Source: Gammaproteobacteria bacterium
GTDB lineage: Bacteria; Pseudomonadota; Gammaproteobacteria; HK1
Direction of reading: 5' to 3'
DNA length: 38,552 nt
Assembly: GCA_022826505.1 (NCBI GenBank)
Contig: JAJDUQ010000057.1
Location: forward strand, 1 to 38,552
In this document: positions 22,769 to 33,837 of the stretch, piece by piece
How the letters are laid out: every line of letters begins with the position of its first letter
How positions within the stretch are numbered: the first letter of the stretch is position 1
Notes under the pieces: generated by a model
The model's database searches: none
Told to the model about the DNA's origin: nothing
What the model saw: only the letters and a program-made list of their open reading frames with translations
Made by a program: the position numbers and the translations under genes

Positions 22769-23548
22769 CTGCTCGACATCGTAGCGCCCGCCTTCGTCGT
22801 CGGACTGATCGTCACCGCGGTTCATGCGCCTCTCGGCATCGAGGTCCTGAAGCGGGGCATCGTGTTCATCGACCTGGCCACCGCCCAGGTCGTCGGGCTC
22901 GCCATCATCGTCCTCGGTCTGTGGCTCGAGGACCCTTCCTGGATGGTGCGTCAATCGACCTCCTTCGGCGCCGGGGTTGGTATCGCGCTGTTCTTCCGCT
23001 GGATCGAGCGCAAGGCGCCGGACGAGCAGGAAGCGGTCATCGGAAGCTGCTTCATCGTCGCCGCGTCGACGGCGTTGCTGGTCCTCGCCGACAATCCTCA
23101 CGGTGGCGAGGAGCTGAGGCACGTGCTTTCCGGTCAGATCCTCTTCGTCGAGTGGAGCGACATCGCCGCGTTCGCGCCGATTTACGGGCTGGTCGCGGTG
23201 CTGTGGCTCACGGTTCCACGCATGCGGACCGGATCCGGGTTCTTCATCCTGTTCGCTCTTGCCGTCACCGCGTCGGTGCAGCTCGTCGGCGTCTATGTGG
23301 TGTTCGCGAGCCTGATCCTTCCCGCGCTGGCCGCCCGTGGGCCGACCGGCTATGTCCTCGCGCGCGCCCTCGCGAGCGGCACCGCCGCGGTGGTGGCGGC
23401 CATTGTCATCTCGACGGTCGCCGACCTGCCGGCTGGTCCGTTTCTCGTGGTCTGCTTCGCGGTTTCGGCAGCCGCGACACGGCTGCTGCATCGCGACGGC
23501 GGGCGGTGGAAAGGCGCCGGAGTTCGCCGGGGCTCGTCACCGGGTTGA
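22769..23548 (+). CDS. znuB: ABC-3 family metal transporter permease (ZnuB-like)
   Basis: This integral-membrane protein has repeated hydrophobic helices and the ABC-3 signature region (RGIVFIDLATAQVVGLA, later VYVVFASLILPALAARG). The family-like sequence begins LLDIVAPAFVVGLIVTAVHAP at 22769, where the only matching codon is CTG. The frame is open from a TGA at about 22733, with no ATG, GTG or TTG until GTG 22862. Starting there would remove the first membrane helix. A CTG start or a sequencing/frameshift artefact is therefore likely. The full version is 259 residues, normal for ZnuB. No ATPase (ZnuC) gene lies beside it. Confidence 0.82.
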   Translation: MLDIVAPAFVVGLIVTAVHAPLGIEVLKRGIVFIDLATAQVVGLAIIVLGLWLEDPSWMVRQSTSFGAGVGIALFFRWIERKAPDEQEAVIGSCFIVAASTALLVLADNPHGGEELRHVLSGQILFVEWSDIAAFAPIYGLVAVLWLTVPRMRTGSGFFILFALAVTASVQLVGVYVVFASLILPALAARGPTGYVLARALASGTAAVVAAIVISTVADLPAGPFLVVCFAVSAAATRLLHRDGGRWKGAGVRRGSSPG

Positions 23549-23624
23549 GCGGCGGCGGCCGGGGTTCTCCCCGAATCGCGGGGAATCACCCACGAGACGT
23601 CGGCTGCGGTTTACGATACGCGCC

Positions 23625-24953
23625 ATGACGATCTCCGTCTTCCGGCTCCCCGATCTCGGCGAAGGACTCACCGAGGCGGACGTCGTCGAGTGGTACGTCG
23701 CGGAAGGCGAGATCGTCGCCCTCGATCAGCCGGTGGTCGCGCTCGAGTCGGCGAAGGCGGTGGTGGACATCCCCTCCCCGGTCGCCGGACGCGTGCTCCG
23801 CCACTGCGCCGGGCCCGGCGAAACCGTCGCGACGGGCGCGCCCCTCGTGGAATTCGAAATCGATGCCGATGCCCGGAACCGCGCCTCCGACGACCTGCCG
23901 GGCGAAGTTTCCCGCAGTGCCGCCTCCGTGACGAACGCATCGCCGGGCGGTGCCACCGGAGCAATCGATGCATCGACATCCGGCTCTGGAGCACGAGCAA
24001 TCCAGGATGGCCCCGGAGAGCGCGGGTCGGCCACGGGCTTGAACGAAAGGCCACACTCGGCCGGCTTCGGCGAGCGTCCGGCGGCAAAGGAGCGCCGCGC
24101 CCCGGAGCCCGAGGCGAACCCCGAGGAGCGGCCGACGCCGGACGGGCGCTCCGGATCCGGGTCGCCGGCGACATCGATGCGAGTCAACGCGATGCCGGCG
24201 GCAAGGGCGAAGGCGCGCGCGCTCGGCGTCGATCTCGCATCCGTGACCGGCACCGGTCCGGGCGGTCGGATCCGCGTCGCCGACGTGGAACGGGCGGCTG
24301 CGCACACCGGGGGCGACGCCGCAGAGGAGACGCTTCGCGGAGTGCGCAAGACGATGGCGCACCGCATGGCGGAGTCCCTTGCGCGAGTCGTCCCGGTCAC
24401 CGTGACCGAGGATGCGGACATCGGTGAGTGGACCGTGGGCGAAGACGTCACGGTGCGTCTCGTGCGCGCGGTCATCGCCGGCTGTGCGGCGGCACCGGCC
24501 CTCAACGCCTGGTTCGAAGACGACCCTCCGCGGCGGACCCTGCACCGGGACATCCACCTCGGCATTGCCACCGACACCGGGGATGCACTCTTCGTCCCGG
24601 TGCTGCGCGACGCCGGCGCACGGGGGCCGGCGGCGTTGCGCACCGAAGTCGATCGGCTCCGCACCGGCGTCGTCGACCGCTCCCTCGCCCCCGAAGCGCT
24701 CGACGGCGCGACCATCACGCTGAGCAACTTCGGGATGCTCGCCGGTCGGTACGGTACCCCGATCGTGATCCCCCCGCAGGTCGCGATCCTCGGAGTCGGC
24801 CGAGCCCGCGAGGAGCCGGTGGCACGCGAGGGCATGATTGCGATTCGCCGGCGCATTCCTCTCTCTCTGACTTTCGATCACCGGGCATGCACCGGCGCCG
24901 AGGGCTCACGCTTCCTCGCCGCGGTCATCTCGGACCTGGAACGCAGCTCATGA
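23625..24953 (+). CDS. 2-oxoacid dehydrogenase E2, dihydrolipoyl acyltransferase
   Basis: This 442-residue E2 has a single lipoyl domain at 1-80 with the lipoylated lysine K44 in ESAKAVVDI. A Pro/Gly/Glu-rich linker and a peripheral-subunit-binding domain near 190-230 (MPAARAKARALGVDLASVTG, GPGGRI) follow. The acyltransferase domain runs to the end. The active-site motif reads DHRACTGAE: His419 is present, but the aspartate of the usual HxxxDG is Thr423. This variant may mark a subfamily. The ATG at 23625 has no clear ribosome site; longer upstream starts add unrelated sequence. It leads the E2-E1alpha-E1beta operon; no E3 gene is present. Confidence 0.88.
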   Translation: MTISVFRLPDLGEGLTEADVVEWYVAEGEIVALDQPVVALESAKAVVDIPSPVAGRVLRHCAGPGETVATGAPLVEFEIDADARNRASDDLPGEVSRSAASVTNASPGGATGAIDASTSGSGARAIQDGPGERGSATGLNERPHSAGFGERPAAKERRAPEPEANPEERPTPDGRSGSGSPATSMRVNAMPAARAKARALGVDLASVTGTGPGGRIRVADVERAAAHTGGDAAEETLRGVRKTMAHRMAESLARVVPVTVTEDADIGEWTVGEDVTVRLVRAVIAGCAAAPALNAWFEDDPPRRTLHRDIHLGIATDTGDALFVPVLRDAGARGPAALRTEVDRLRTGVVDRSLAPEALDGATITLSNFGMLAGRYGTPIVIPPQVAILGVGRAREEPVAREGMIAIRRRIPLSLTFDHRACTGAEGSRFLAAVISDLERSS

Positions 24954-25172
24954 GCGCGAACCACGCGGCACCCGGCCCCCGCGTCGCACCGAGCTCGCGT
25001 CCTGCTCGAACATTTCGCCGGTTCTCGGCTGCGGACGCGGATCCGACTGCCCTGGCTGCACCGTGGTGCGCCGGCGTCCGCTCGGGGTTTCACGAAGCCC
25101 GCTCCCATTCCCGTTCATGCTTTGCCGGTCCGGGCAGAATTGCCGCCAGCGTTCCGGCTCGAGGATGGACCG

Positions 25173-26291
25173 ATGCGATCTGACCCCACTCCCGGCCTCC
25201 CCGTCGTCGCCCGCTTCGAAATCCGCCGGCGGGGGTACATCGACGAAGACGGGATACTGGTGCGCCCGCTTCCTCCGAAGCTGTCGGATCCGCAGTCCAT
25301 GATTCGGCTCTACCGGGGGATGGTCCTGGCCCGCACCCTCGACGCAAAATGCGTCGCCCTGACCCGGCAGGGCCGGCTCGGGACATACGCCACCGCGTAC
25401 GGGCAGGAAGCGGTCCCCATCGGGGTCGCGAGCGCGATGCGTTCCAGCGACGTCCTCGTGCCGTCGTACCGCGAGAACGCGGCGCTCCTGTGGCGAGGCG
25501 TCGGCGTCGACGAAGTGCTGTCCTATTACGCGGGGAGCGAGCGTGGCAGCAACTGGGGAGGGCCTGCACACGACTTCCCCACTTCCATCACGGTCGGCGG
25601 TCACGCCCTGCATGCGGCGGGCGCCGCCTGCGCGATGCAGTACCGCGGCGAGGCTCGCGCGGTGGTGTGCGTGTTCGGCGACGCCGCGACCTCGAAGGGC
25701 GACGTGTACGAGGCATTCAACCTCGCCGGAGTCTGGCGACTGCCGGTGGTGTTCGTGATCACCAACAACCAGTGGGCAATCTCGACTCCGCTCGCGAAGC
25801 AGACCGCGAGCGAGACCCTCGCGCAGAAGGGACTGGCGGCGGGCATCGCAGTCGAGCAGGCCGACGGCAACGACGTCGTCGCGGTGCACGAAGCGGTGCG
25901 CGTCGGGCTCGACCGGGCACGCACGGGGAACGGCGCGACGCTCGTGGAGGCAGTGACCTACCGGCTGGCGGATCACAACACCGCCGACGACGCGAGACGC
26001 TACCGCGACCCGGCGGACGTCGATGCGCATGTCGGCGCCGAGCCGACAGGCCGGGTGCGGCGCTGGCTGGAGTCGGTGCAGGCGTGGAGCGAGGCACGCC
26101 AGTCGAAGCTGCAGGCGACCTGCACGGCGGTGGTCGAGGCAGGGGTGGAGAAGCTGTTCGCGGCCGAGCGCGAGTCTCCATCCGCAATGTTCGACCACGT
26201 CTACTCGGAGCCTTCGGCCGAGCTTGCACGCCAGCGTGACGCGGGGCTGCGGGCAATCGCGAACGAACGCAGGGCGAAACGCCGTGGCTGA
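25173..26291 (+). CDS. 2-oxoacid dehydrogenase E1 component, alpha subunit
   Basis: This thiamine-diphosphate subunit of a pyruvate or branched-chain 2-oxoacid dehydrogenase has 372 residues. It shows GRLGTYATAYGQEA, the PSYREN segment, and a ThDP/Mg motif that starts GDAATSKGD near 169 and ends NN at 198-199 (the usual GDG is GDA here). I chose ATG 25173, with GAGG about 8 bases upstream; a TTG at 25122 would add 17 residues. It follows E2 after 219 bp with no visible element in the gap. The ligand preference (pyruvate or branched-chain) cannot be set from the sequence. Confidence 0.88.
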   Translation: MRSDPTPGLPVVARFEIRRRGYIDEDGILVRPLPPKLSDPQSMIRLYRGMVLARTLDAKCVALTRQGRLGTYATAYGQEAVPIGVASAMRSSDVLVPSYRENAALLWRGVGVDEVLSYYAGSERGSNWGGPAHDFPTSITVGGHALHAAGAACAMQYRGEARAVVCVFGDAATSKGDVYEAFNLAGVWRLPVVFVITNNQWAISTPLAKQTASETLAQKGLAAGIAVEQADGNDVVAVHEAVRVGLDRARTGNGATLVEAVTYRLADHNTADDARRYRDPADVDAHVGAEPTGRVRRWLESVQAWSEARQSKLQATCTAVVEAGVEKLFAAERESPSAMFDHVYSEPSAELARQRDAGLRAIANERRAKRRG

Positions 26292-26429
26292 GGTGAGGAT
26301 TCGATGTCATCGGGCGGTGCATCCGGCCGACTGCGAAGCAAGGCCGCGACTCCGTCCGGGGCCGGTCCGGTCGGCAATTCCGCGGACTGGCTCGCCGTCA
26401 TTGCGGTGTTGGTCGCGAGGCGGGGCGAA

Positions 26430-27410
26430 GTGGCCGATGTGACGCTCGTCAAGGCCGTGAACATGGCGCTGGTTCGCGCCATGGAAGAGGACGGCAACGT
26501 GCTCGTGCTCGGCCAGGATGTCGGTGTGAACGGCGGCGTGTTCCGCGCCACCGAGGGTCTCCTCGAGCGGTTCGGCGAACGCCGCGTGCGCGACACTCCG
26601 CTGGCCGAGCTGCTCATCTGCGGCGCGTCGATCGGCATGGCGGCGCAGGGTCTGCGCCCGGTGTGCGAAATCCAGTTCGCAGGCTTCATCTACCCCGCGC
26701 TCGACCAGCTCGCGAACCACGCTTCGAGGCTGCGCACCCGCACCCGGGGCCGCATGACCTGCCCGCTCGTACTGCGCACTCCGGCCGGCGGGGGGATCCA
26801 TGCCCCCGAGCACCACTCGGAGAGCATCGAGGCGTTTCTCGCCCACGTGCCGGGACTCAAGTGCGTGACCCCGTCGACCCCGGAGCGGGCCTACGGGCTG
26901 CTGCTCTCGGCCATCCGCGACCCGGACCCGGTGGTGTTTCTCGAACCGACTCGGCTCTACCGCCTCGCCAAGGGGCCGGTCGAGGACGACGGTCGAAGCC
27001 TTGCGTTGGGTCAGGCCTTCGTCGAACGCCAAGGCAGCGACGTCACGCTCGTCTCCTGGGGCGGCGCAATGTGGGAGAGCCGGGCCGCGGCAATCCGCCT
27101 CGAAGCCGACGGTGCGAGCGTCGAGCTCGTCGACGCCGCGAGCATCACCCCCTTCGACGAGGACACGGTGTTCGATTCGGTGCGCCGCACCGGCCGGCTC
27201 GTCATCGTGCACGAAGCGCCATACACCGGGGGGTTCGGCGCGGAGATCGCGGCGCGCGTGGCCGAACGCGCCCTCGACTGCCTGCTCGCGCCCATCGAGC
27301 GGGTGACCGGATTCGACACCGTGATGCCCCTGCCGAAGCTCGAACGGGACTACCTCCCCGGTGTCGAGCGCATCGTCGCGGCGCTGCGCCGGACTCTGGA
27401 GAACGACTGA
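26430..27410 (+). CDS. 2-oxoacid dehydrogenase E1 component, beta subunit
   Basis: This transketolase-like beta subunit has 326 residues from a GTG at 26430 (VADVTLVKAVNMALVRAM). It shows VLGQDVGVNGGVFRAT, DTPLAELLICGASIGMAAQG, EIQFAGFIYPALDQL, and a HAPEHHSES catalytic-histidine loop. An ATG at 26304, with a fair AGGA site, would add 42 Ser/Gly/Ala-rich residues that do not resemble the family, so the GTG is preferred. It completes the E1 heterotetramer with the preceding gene. A desaturase pseudogene follows directly. Confidence 0.88.
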   Translation: MADVTLVKAVNMALVRAMEEDGNVLVLGQDVGVNGGVFRATEGLLERFGERRVRDTPLAELLICGASIGMAAQGLRPVCEIQFAGFIYPALDQLANHASRLRTRTRGRMTCPLVLRTPAGGGIHAPEHHSESIEAFLAHVPGLKCVTPSTPERAYGLLLSAIRDPDPVVFLEPTRLYRLAKGPVEDDGRSLALGQAFVERQGSDVTLVSWGGAMWESRAAAIRLEADGASVELVDAASITPFDEDTVFDSVRRTGRLVIVHEAPYTGGFGAEIAARVAERALDCLLAPIERVTGFDTVMPLPKLERDYLPGVERIVAALRRTLEND

Positions 27411-27417
27411 GGGAATC

Positions 27418-27790
27418 GTGCACCCCGTTGCGCAACGCCTGGACCACGGACGGCTTCCACCGCTCCGGGACGTGCGCAGGAACCTGCACATCCGGTGGTA
27501 CCGGTGTCCCATCGAGCGCGAGCGACCGAGGGAGCTGGTCGCGACGGGCGATTCGCGCGGCCTGATACACCCGGTGGGGCACCTCGGACTGTGGGCGGCG
27601 ACCGGGGTCTCGGCCTTCCACTGAATCACCCACCAGCTCTGGTGGAGCTTCTTCGTCGCGCGGTTCGCGCACGGCACCGTCTCCTCGTTCTTCACCGCCC
27701 CGCATCACGAGCTCTGCCACACCACGGTGTTCCGGACGAAGTGGCTCAACCGCCGCATGCACTGCCGCGTCGACCAGCCACCGGCGCATG
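27418..27790 (+). pseudogene. Fatty-acid desaturase-like pseudogene
   Basis: One continuous frame shows desaturase/hydroxylase-type sequence: NLHIRWYRCPIERE, LIHPVGHLGLWAATGVSAF, then after an in-frame TGA (27622-27624) HQLWWSFFVARFAHGTVSSF and the histidine box APHHELCHTTVFRTKWLN. The sequence then loses similarity at about 27760 and meets the convergent DUF255 gene. The internal stop plus missing second half, including the later His boxes, make it non-functional. Confidence 0.68.
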
Positions 27791-27796
27791 GTCGCG

Positions 27797-29710
<1,914 letters not shown>

Positions 29711-29811
29711 CGCGCCGGCCTCCTTTCGGTGAATCAGCCCCTCGAACGCATTCCATCGAGAGCGGTGAACGAAGCGATTGGAATGCGGCGATCAATCGAT
29801 CGGCGCCGGGG

Positions 29812-30294
29812 CTACTGCGCAGCAAGTGACTCCCGAGCGAGAAAGTCTTCGATCGCTTCGCCGGTCACCGGTCCGACGTGGCTCGCGACGTATTCGCCGT
29901 CAGGATCGACGAAGAAGGTCGACGGCAGCCCCTTGAGCGGCTCGAAGGGCAGTACCGGCGTGTCACCTGCGCGCACCACAAGGTAGTTGATGTCCATCTC
30001 GGCGATGAACTTCACGAGGTCGGGAGTCTCGATCTCCTCGAAATTCACGCCGATGACGATCGCGTCGTCGTCCTTGTGCCGCTCGTGGAAGCGCATGAGC
30101 TCCGGGATCTCCACCATGCACGGCCCGCACCACGTGGCCCAGAAGTTGATGACGACCCACTTCCCGCGGTGCTCGGACAGCCGGTGCTCCTGACCGTTCA
30201 CGTCGGGGAGCGAGAAATCGACGAGGTGGGAATCGGCGCGGACCGCGGTGGTTGCGGTCGCGAGAAGCAGGAGCATGGTCAGCAAGCGAATCAT
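29812..30294 (-). CDS. TlpA/ResA-like periplasmic thioredoxin
   Basis: This 160-residue protein has a signal peptide (MIRLLTMLLLLATATTAVRA) and an AhpC/TSA-type thioredoxin fold with the redox motif WCGPC (C56, C59) in INFWATWCGPC. The cis-proline segment is GLPSTFFVDPDG. It reduces disulfides in the periplasm, often during cytochrome c maturation. The gene lies between dsbD and the exported DUF255 gene, all in one direction; DsbD is the likely electron donor. Confidence 0.9.
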   Translation of the reverse strand: MIRLLTMLLLLATATTAVRADSHLVDFSLPDVNGQEHRLSEHRGKWVVINFWATWCGPCMVEIPELMRFHERHKDDDAIVIGVNFEEIETPDLVKFIAEMDINYLVVRAGDTPVLPFEPLKGLPSTFFVDPDGEYVASHVGPVTGEAIEDFLARESLAAQ

Positions 30295-30479
30295 GATTTC
30301 GATTTCCGTCCGTGTGACCCGGAGAGACGTTCCCTCGGTACCAGCGCAGCTCACGTTCTCGAAAGCGCGAACCAGGAATCGGAACCGGTCAGGACCGTCG
30401 TTCCAATCTACCCATGTCGAACGTCCTTTCACAGTCGGCCCGGTCCGGCGGTGCTCGGTGCTGCGCCCCCCGGAGCGCA

Positions 30480-32708
30480 TCACGACCTGCTTTCCGGGAC
30501 AGGACGAGACGCACGGACCGAGTTCGCCGCAGAGACCGCCCGTTCGACGACGCGGCGGAAATCGCCGGCCCTCATGAACCCCACCACCCGCAGCTCGCGG
30601 CGCTCGCGACCGTCCGGGCCGAAGAACAGGATGGCGGGCGGACCGAACAGGCCCAGCTCCGCGAGCAGCGTCCGATCGGCGCGGTCGTTGGCGGTGACGT
30701 CCGTTTGCAGGAGCAGCACGCTCGAGAGCGCCGCCTGTACCGCCGGGTCGCTGAACGTGAACCGCTCCATCTCCTTGCAGCTCACGCACCAGTCGGCGTA
30801 GAAGTCGAACATGACGACCTGGCCTCGGGCCGCGGCCGGCGCGAGCTCCGCGCTCAGGCCGTCGATGCCCTTGACCTGCCGGAATTCGAGCTCATGTCCG
30901 GCACCCTCGCCCGACACCAGCGCGATGCCCTTCAGGGGCCGGAACAGATCCCCTCCGCCGCCCGCGACTCCCACCATGACCAGAACCCCGTAGACCAGCA
31001 TGACGAGTCCCGCACCCTTCCACAGGCGTCGCCATCCCCCGCTGTCCGGGGTGAGCGAGTCGAGCGCCCCCATGTAGATCGCGCAGACGATGAATAGCGC
31101 CGCCCACAGCAGCAGCGCCACAGGCTCGGGAACGACGCGTTCGAGGAGATAGATGGCGACCGCGAGCAACATCACGCCGAACACCGCCTTCACCGCGTTC
31201 ATCCACTCACCCGCCTTCGGAAGCAGCTTGCCGGCCGACACGCCGGCCACGATCAGCGGCACCCCCATGCCCATTCCAAGCGCGAACAGCGCGACCCCAC
31301 CGAGCACCGGGTCACCGGTCTGGCCGATGTAGATCAGCACCCCGGCCAGCGGTGCCGCCACGCAAGGCCCCACGATCAACGCCGAGAGAGCGCCCATCGC
31401 AGCCACTCCGGCGTACGTCCCGCCCCGTTGCCGGTGGCTCGCGGCGGCGAGGCCCGCCTGCCAGGACGCCGGAATCTGGAGCTCGTAGAACCCGAACATG
31501 GAGAGCGCGAGCAACACGAACACGAGCGCGAAGGTCGACACGATCCAGGGATCCTGGAACGCAGCCGCGAGATTCGCGCCGAACGCCCCGGCCAGTACTC
31601 CGGCCGCGGTATAGGTGAGCGCCATCGCAATCACGTAGACGAACGACAGCATGAAGGCGCGCCGTACGGACGCGGCCCCGCTGCCGCGTTCCTTCTCCTG
31701 GCCCACGATGATGCTGGTGAGGATCGGCACCATCGGCAGCACGCATGGCGTGAACGTCAGCAGCAGGCCGGCCCCGAACAGTGAAAGGATCACGAGCAGG
31801 CGGTTGCCCGACATCAATGCGGCGGCAATGCGATCCTGCTCCGGCAGCTCGATCGGTGCGAGGTCCGCCGCGTTCCCGTCCAGGAACTCCGGCACACTCG
31901 GCACGATACCCGGCTGTCTCGACCCGGAGAGTTCGGATACGCCCGGTACGTCACCGCCGGCGGCCACCCGCGCCTGGAGACCGGATTGCCCGAGAGCGCC
32001 GCTCCCGCTTTCCGTGTCGGAGAGGCTCGATGTGCCGCCTCCCGATCCCGTTCCGGTATCGGCCAGCGCGGCAGGCACCAGCAGGGACACGGTCTTGGTG
32101 ATCGGCGGATAGCACAGACCGGCGTCCGCACAGCCCTGGTAGGTGATGTCGACGTCGAGCGGCCCCCCGGCGGCGGCCGAAGCGACCGGAACCAGGGCCG
32201 CAACGGAGTCGTAGTACACCTCCATCGGCCCGAAGTACTCGTCGTCCTTGACCTGCCCCGGCGGGAAATCGGCTTCGCCGAGCGACGCACCGGAGCCGTC
32301 CGAGGCCTTGAACCGAAACTTCTGCCGGTAGAGGTAGTAGCCGTCCGCGATGTCCCAGCGCGCCTCGAGGGCGTCGGGCCCGGCCGCAGCGGCACTCAGG
32401 ACGAAGGCGACATCGGGATCGAGAAACTCGTCCTCTTTGGAGTCGCCGATGACGATGCCCTCGCCGAGGCCCAGCAGCCTCTCGAGGGCGGATGATTTCT
32501 CGGAGAGCGGCGTCGCGACGGTCGACGCGCCCTCCCCTGTCCTTACCGCCGCGGCAGTCGTGGCGTCCGCCGTGACGACCGCGACCGGGTCGCCACGTTC
32601 GTCCGCGACAATCGCCGTTCCAGGCCAGGCGATACCCAGCGCGAACAGCGCGGCCAGGCAGGGAATCCGTGCAAACCGGACGCGCCCGGCCCGCGTCGCT
32701 CGCGACAT
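30480..32708 (-). CDS. dsbD: Thiol:disulfide interchange protein DsbD
   Basis: This protein carries electrons from cytosolic thioredoxin across the inner membrane. It has a signal peptide, an N-terminal periplasmic domain with YQGCADAGLCYPP, and a Gly/Ser-rich linker. A membrane domain contains FTPCVLPMVPI and GPCVAAPL (the paired transmembrane cysteines), and a C-terminal thioredoxin domain contains DWCVSCKEME. It has 742 residues, longer than the E. coli protein mainly because of the linker. ATG 32708 is chosen because the signal peptide starts there; upstream starts add Arg-rich sequence. It should feed the TlpA-like and DUF255 proteins downstream. Confidence 0.93.
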   Translation of the reverse strand: MSRATRAGRVRFARIPCLAALFALGIAWPGTAIVADERGDPVAVVTADATTAAAVRTGEGASTVATPLSEKSSALERLLGLGEGIVIGDSKEDEFLDPDVAFVLSAAAAGPDALEARWDIADGYYLYRQKFRFKASDGSGASLGEADFPPGQVKDDEYFGPMEVYYDSVAALVPVASAAAGGPLDVDITYQGCADAGLCYPPITKTVSLLVPAALADTGTGSGGGTSSLSDTESGSGALGQSGLQARVAAGGDVPGVSELSGSRQPGIVPSVPEFLDGNAADLAPIELPEQDRIAAALMSGNRLLVILSLFGAGLLLTFTPCVLPMVPILTSIIVGQEKERGSGAASVRRAFMLSFVYVIAMALTYTAAGVLAGAFGANLAAAFQDPWIVSTFALVFVLLALSMFGFYELQIPASWQAGLAAASHRQRGGTYAGVAAMGALSALIVGPCVAAPLAGVLIYIGQTGDPVLGGVALFALGMGMGVPLIVAGVSAGKLLPKAGEWMNAVKAVFGVMLLAVAIYLLERVVPEPVALLLWAALFIVCAIYMGALDSLTPDSGGWRRLWKGAGLVMLVYGVLVMVGVAGGGGDLFRPLKGIALVSGEGAGHELEFRQVKGIDGLSAELAPAAARGQVVMFDFYADWCVSCKEMERFTFSDPAVQAALSSVLLLQTDVTANDRADRTLLAELGLFGPPAILFFGPDGRERRELRVVGFMRAGDFRRVVERAVSAANSVRASRPVPESRS

Positions 32709-33027
32709 CCGGTGCCGCTTGCCACGCAACCTCGCCGGATCCCTGAATCCGTCTCGTCCGTTTCGAATCGCGTGCATCCGAGGTCCCCGCCGGACGCCGT
32801 GCCGAGCGGGATCATAACTCCCGCAAGGTTCCGTGAGATCAGGAGAGACTCGATCGGCGGAGGCCGCGGAAATCATGGCATCCGTTCGGAGCGAGCAGAT
32901 CCACATGGGAGCGGGTGTGATGTCAGCGTCCTGGCCGGCGACGATTCATCGATTCGTTCGAATCGACCAGCCCCGGGGAGGCAAGTTCACTGGGCGTCGG
33001 CGGGTTGCCCGGTACGAATTCGTCGCA
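32709..33027. other. dsbD upstream region with a palindrome
   Basis: No gene is seen. TCGATTCG-TT-CGAATCGA at 32949-32966 is a perfect 8-bp inverted repeat. It may be an operator for dsbD or a hairpin after the Sel1 gene. Promoter hexamers could not be assigned. Confidence 0.4.
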
Positions 33028-33462
33028 TCAGCCCGAATTCGTCGACTCCGACCGCGCGTAGAGCCGGCGCGCCTGCTCCGCGTCGCGCTCCACCCCGAGA
33101 CCCTGCTCGTACATCATGCCGAGGGTCATCATCGCGCCTGCGAGCCCCTGGTCGGCGGCGCGCCGGAACCACCGCGCAGCCTCCGCCTCGTTCTTCTCGA
33201 CGCACTCGCCGTACAGGTACATCACGCCGAGCCCGTGCTGGGCGAGGCCATGGCCCTGTCCCGCCGCGTCGCGCATCGAGGAAAAGGCGAGCGCTTCGTT
33301 GACGACTCCACCGAGACCGTTCTGGCTCATCACCGCCACGCGGAACTGCGCGTCAGCCTCGCCGCGCGCCGCCAGCGGGGCGAGGAGCTGGAAGGCGCGG
33401 CGGAACTCCTTCGCTTCGAAGGCGGCGACGCCGCTCGCCAGTGTCATGTCGGAGTCGTTCAT
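33028..33462 (-). CDS. Sel1/TPR-repeat protein
   Basis: This 144-residue protein is made of about three Sel1-like helical repeats. The clearest are ALAFSSMRDAAGQGHGLAQH, then GVMYLYGECVEKNEAEAARWF, then GMMYEQGLGVERDAEQARRLY. Such repeats mediate protein contacts. No signal peptide is visible, so it is probably cytosolic unless exported by another route. It is co-directional with dsbD but separated by about 320 bp. Confidence 0.82.
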   Translation of the reverse strand: MNDSDMTLASGVAAFEAKEFRRAFQLLAPLAARGEADAQFRVAVMSQNGLGGVVNEALAFSSMRDAAGQGHGLAQHGLGVMYLYGECVEKNEAEAARWFRRAADQGLAGAMMTLGMMYEQGLGVERDAEQARRLYARSESTNSG

Positions 33463-33837
33463 CGGCGACAGTTCGGACCGTCAGGCCGGCCGGATCCGAG
33501 TGTACTCGGGATTGGAGCGAGTCCCGGCCGAACCATTCCGTCGATCGGCGACCGCGGGTTGGGGCTCGGTGGCCACACCGCACCATCGAACCCGGCGTCG
33601 GACAAGTTTGCGGGAAGCCTCCAGGCGATTCGACCGCTCCGTCGTGAACTCGTCGATTTCGATGGTCGCGCCGCCACGACGGTGACGGACCTGCCCGGGC
33701 CTTGTCGGGGCGCCGGACGAACGAACAGCCTCGCGCCGGGTTTGCGCCATGTCGCGAACCCCCGCGCGTCCCGTCCCGCAGTTCCCGATCTCGACCTGCG
33801 TGATGCAGAATCGTGCGATGCCTGCGGGAGCCGCAAC
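33463..33837. other. Gap with no recognisable gene
   Basis: This 375-bp interval separates the divergently read Sel1 and hydrolase genes. Frames stay open on both strands, as expected at high GC, but no family motif appears. It must hold two promoters, which I cannot place. Confidence 0.4.
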
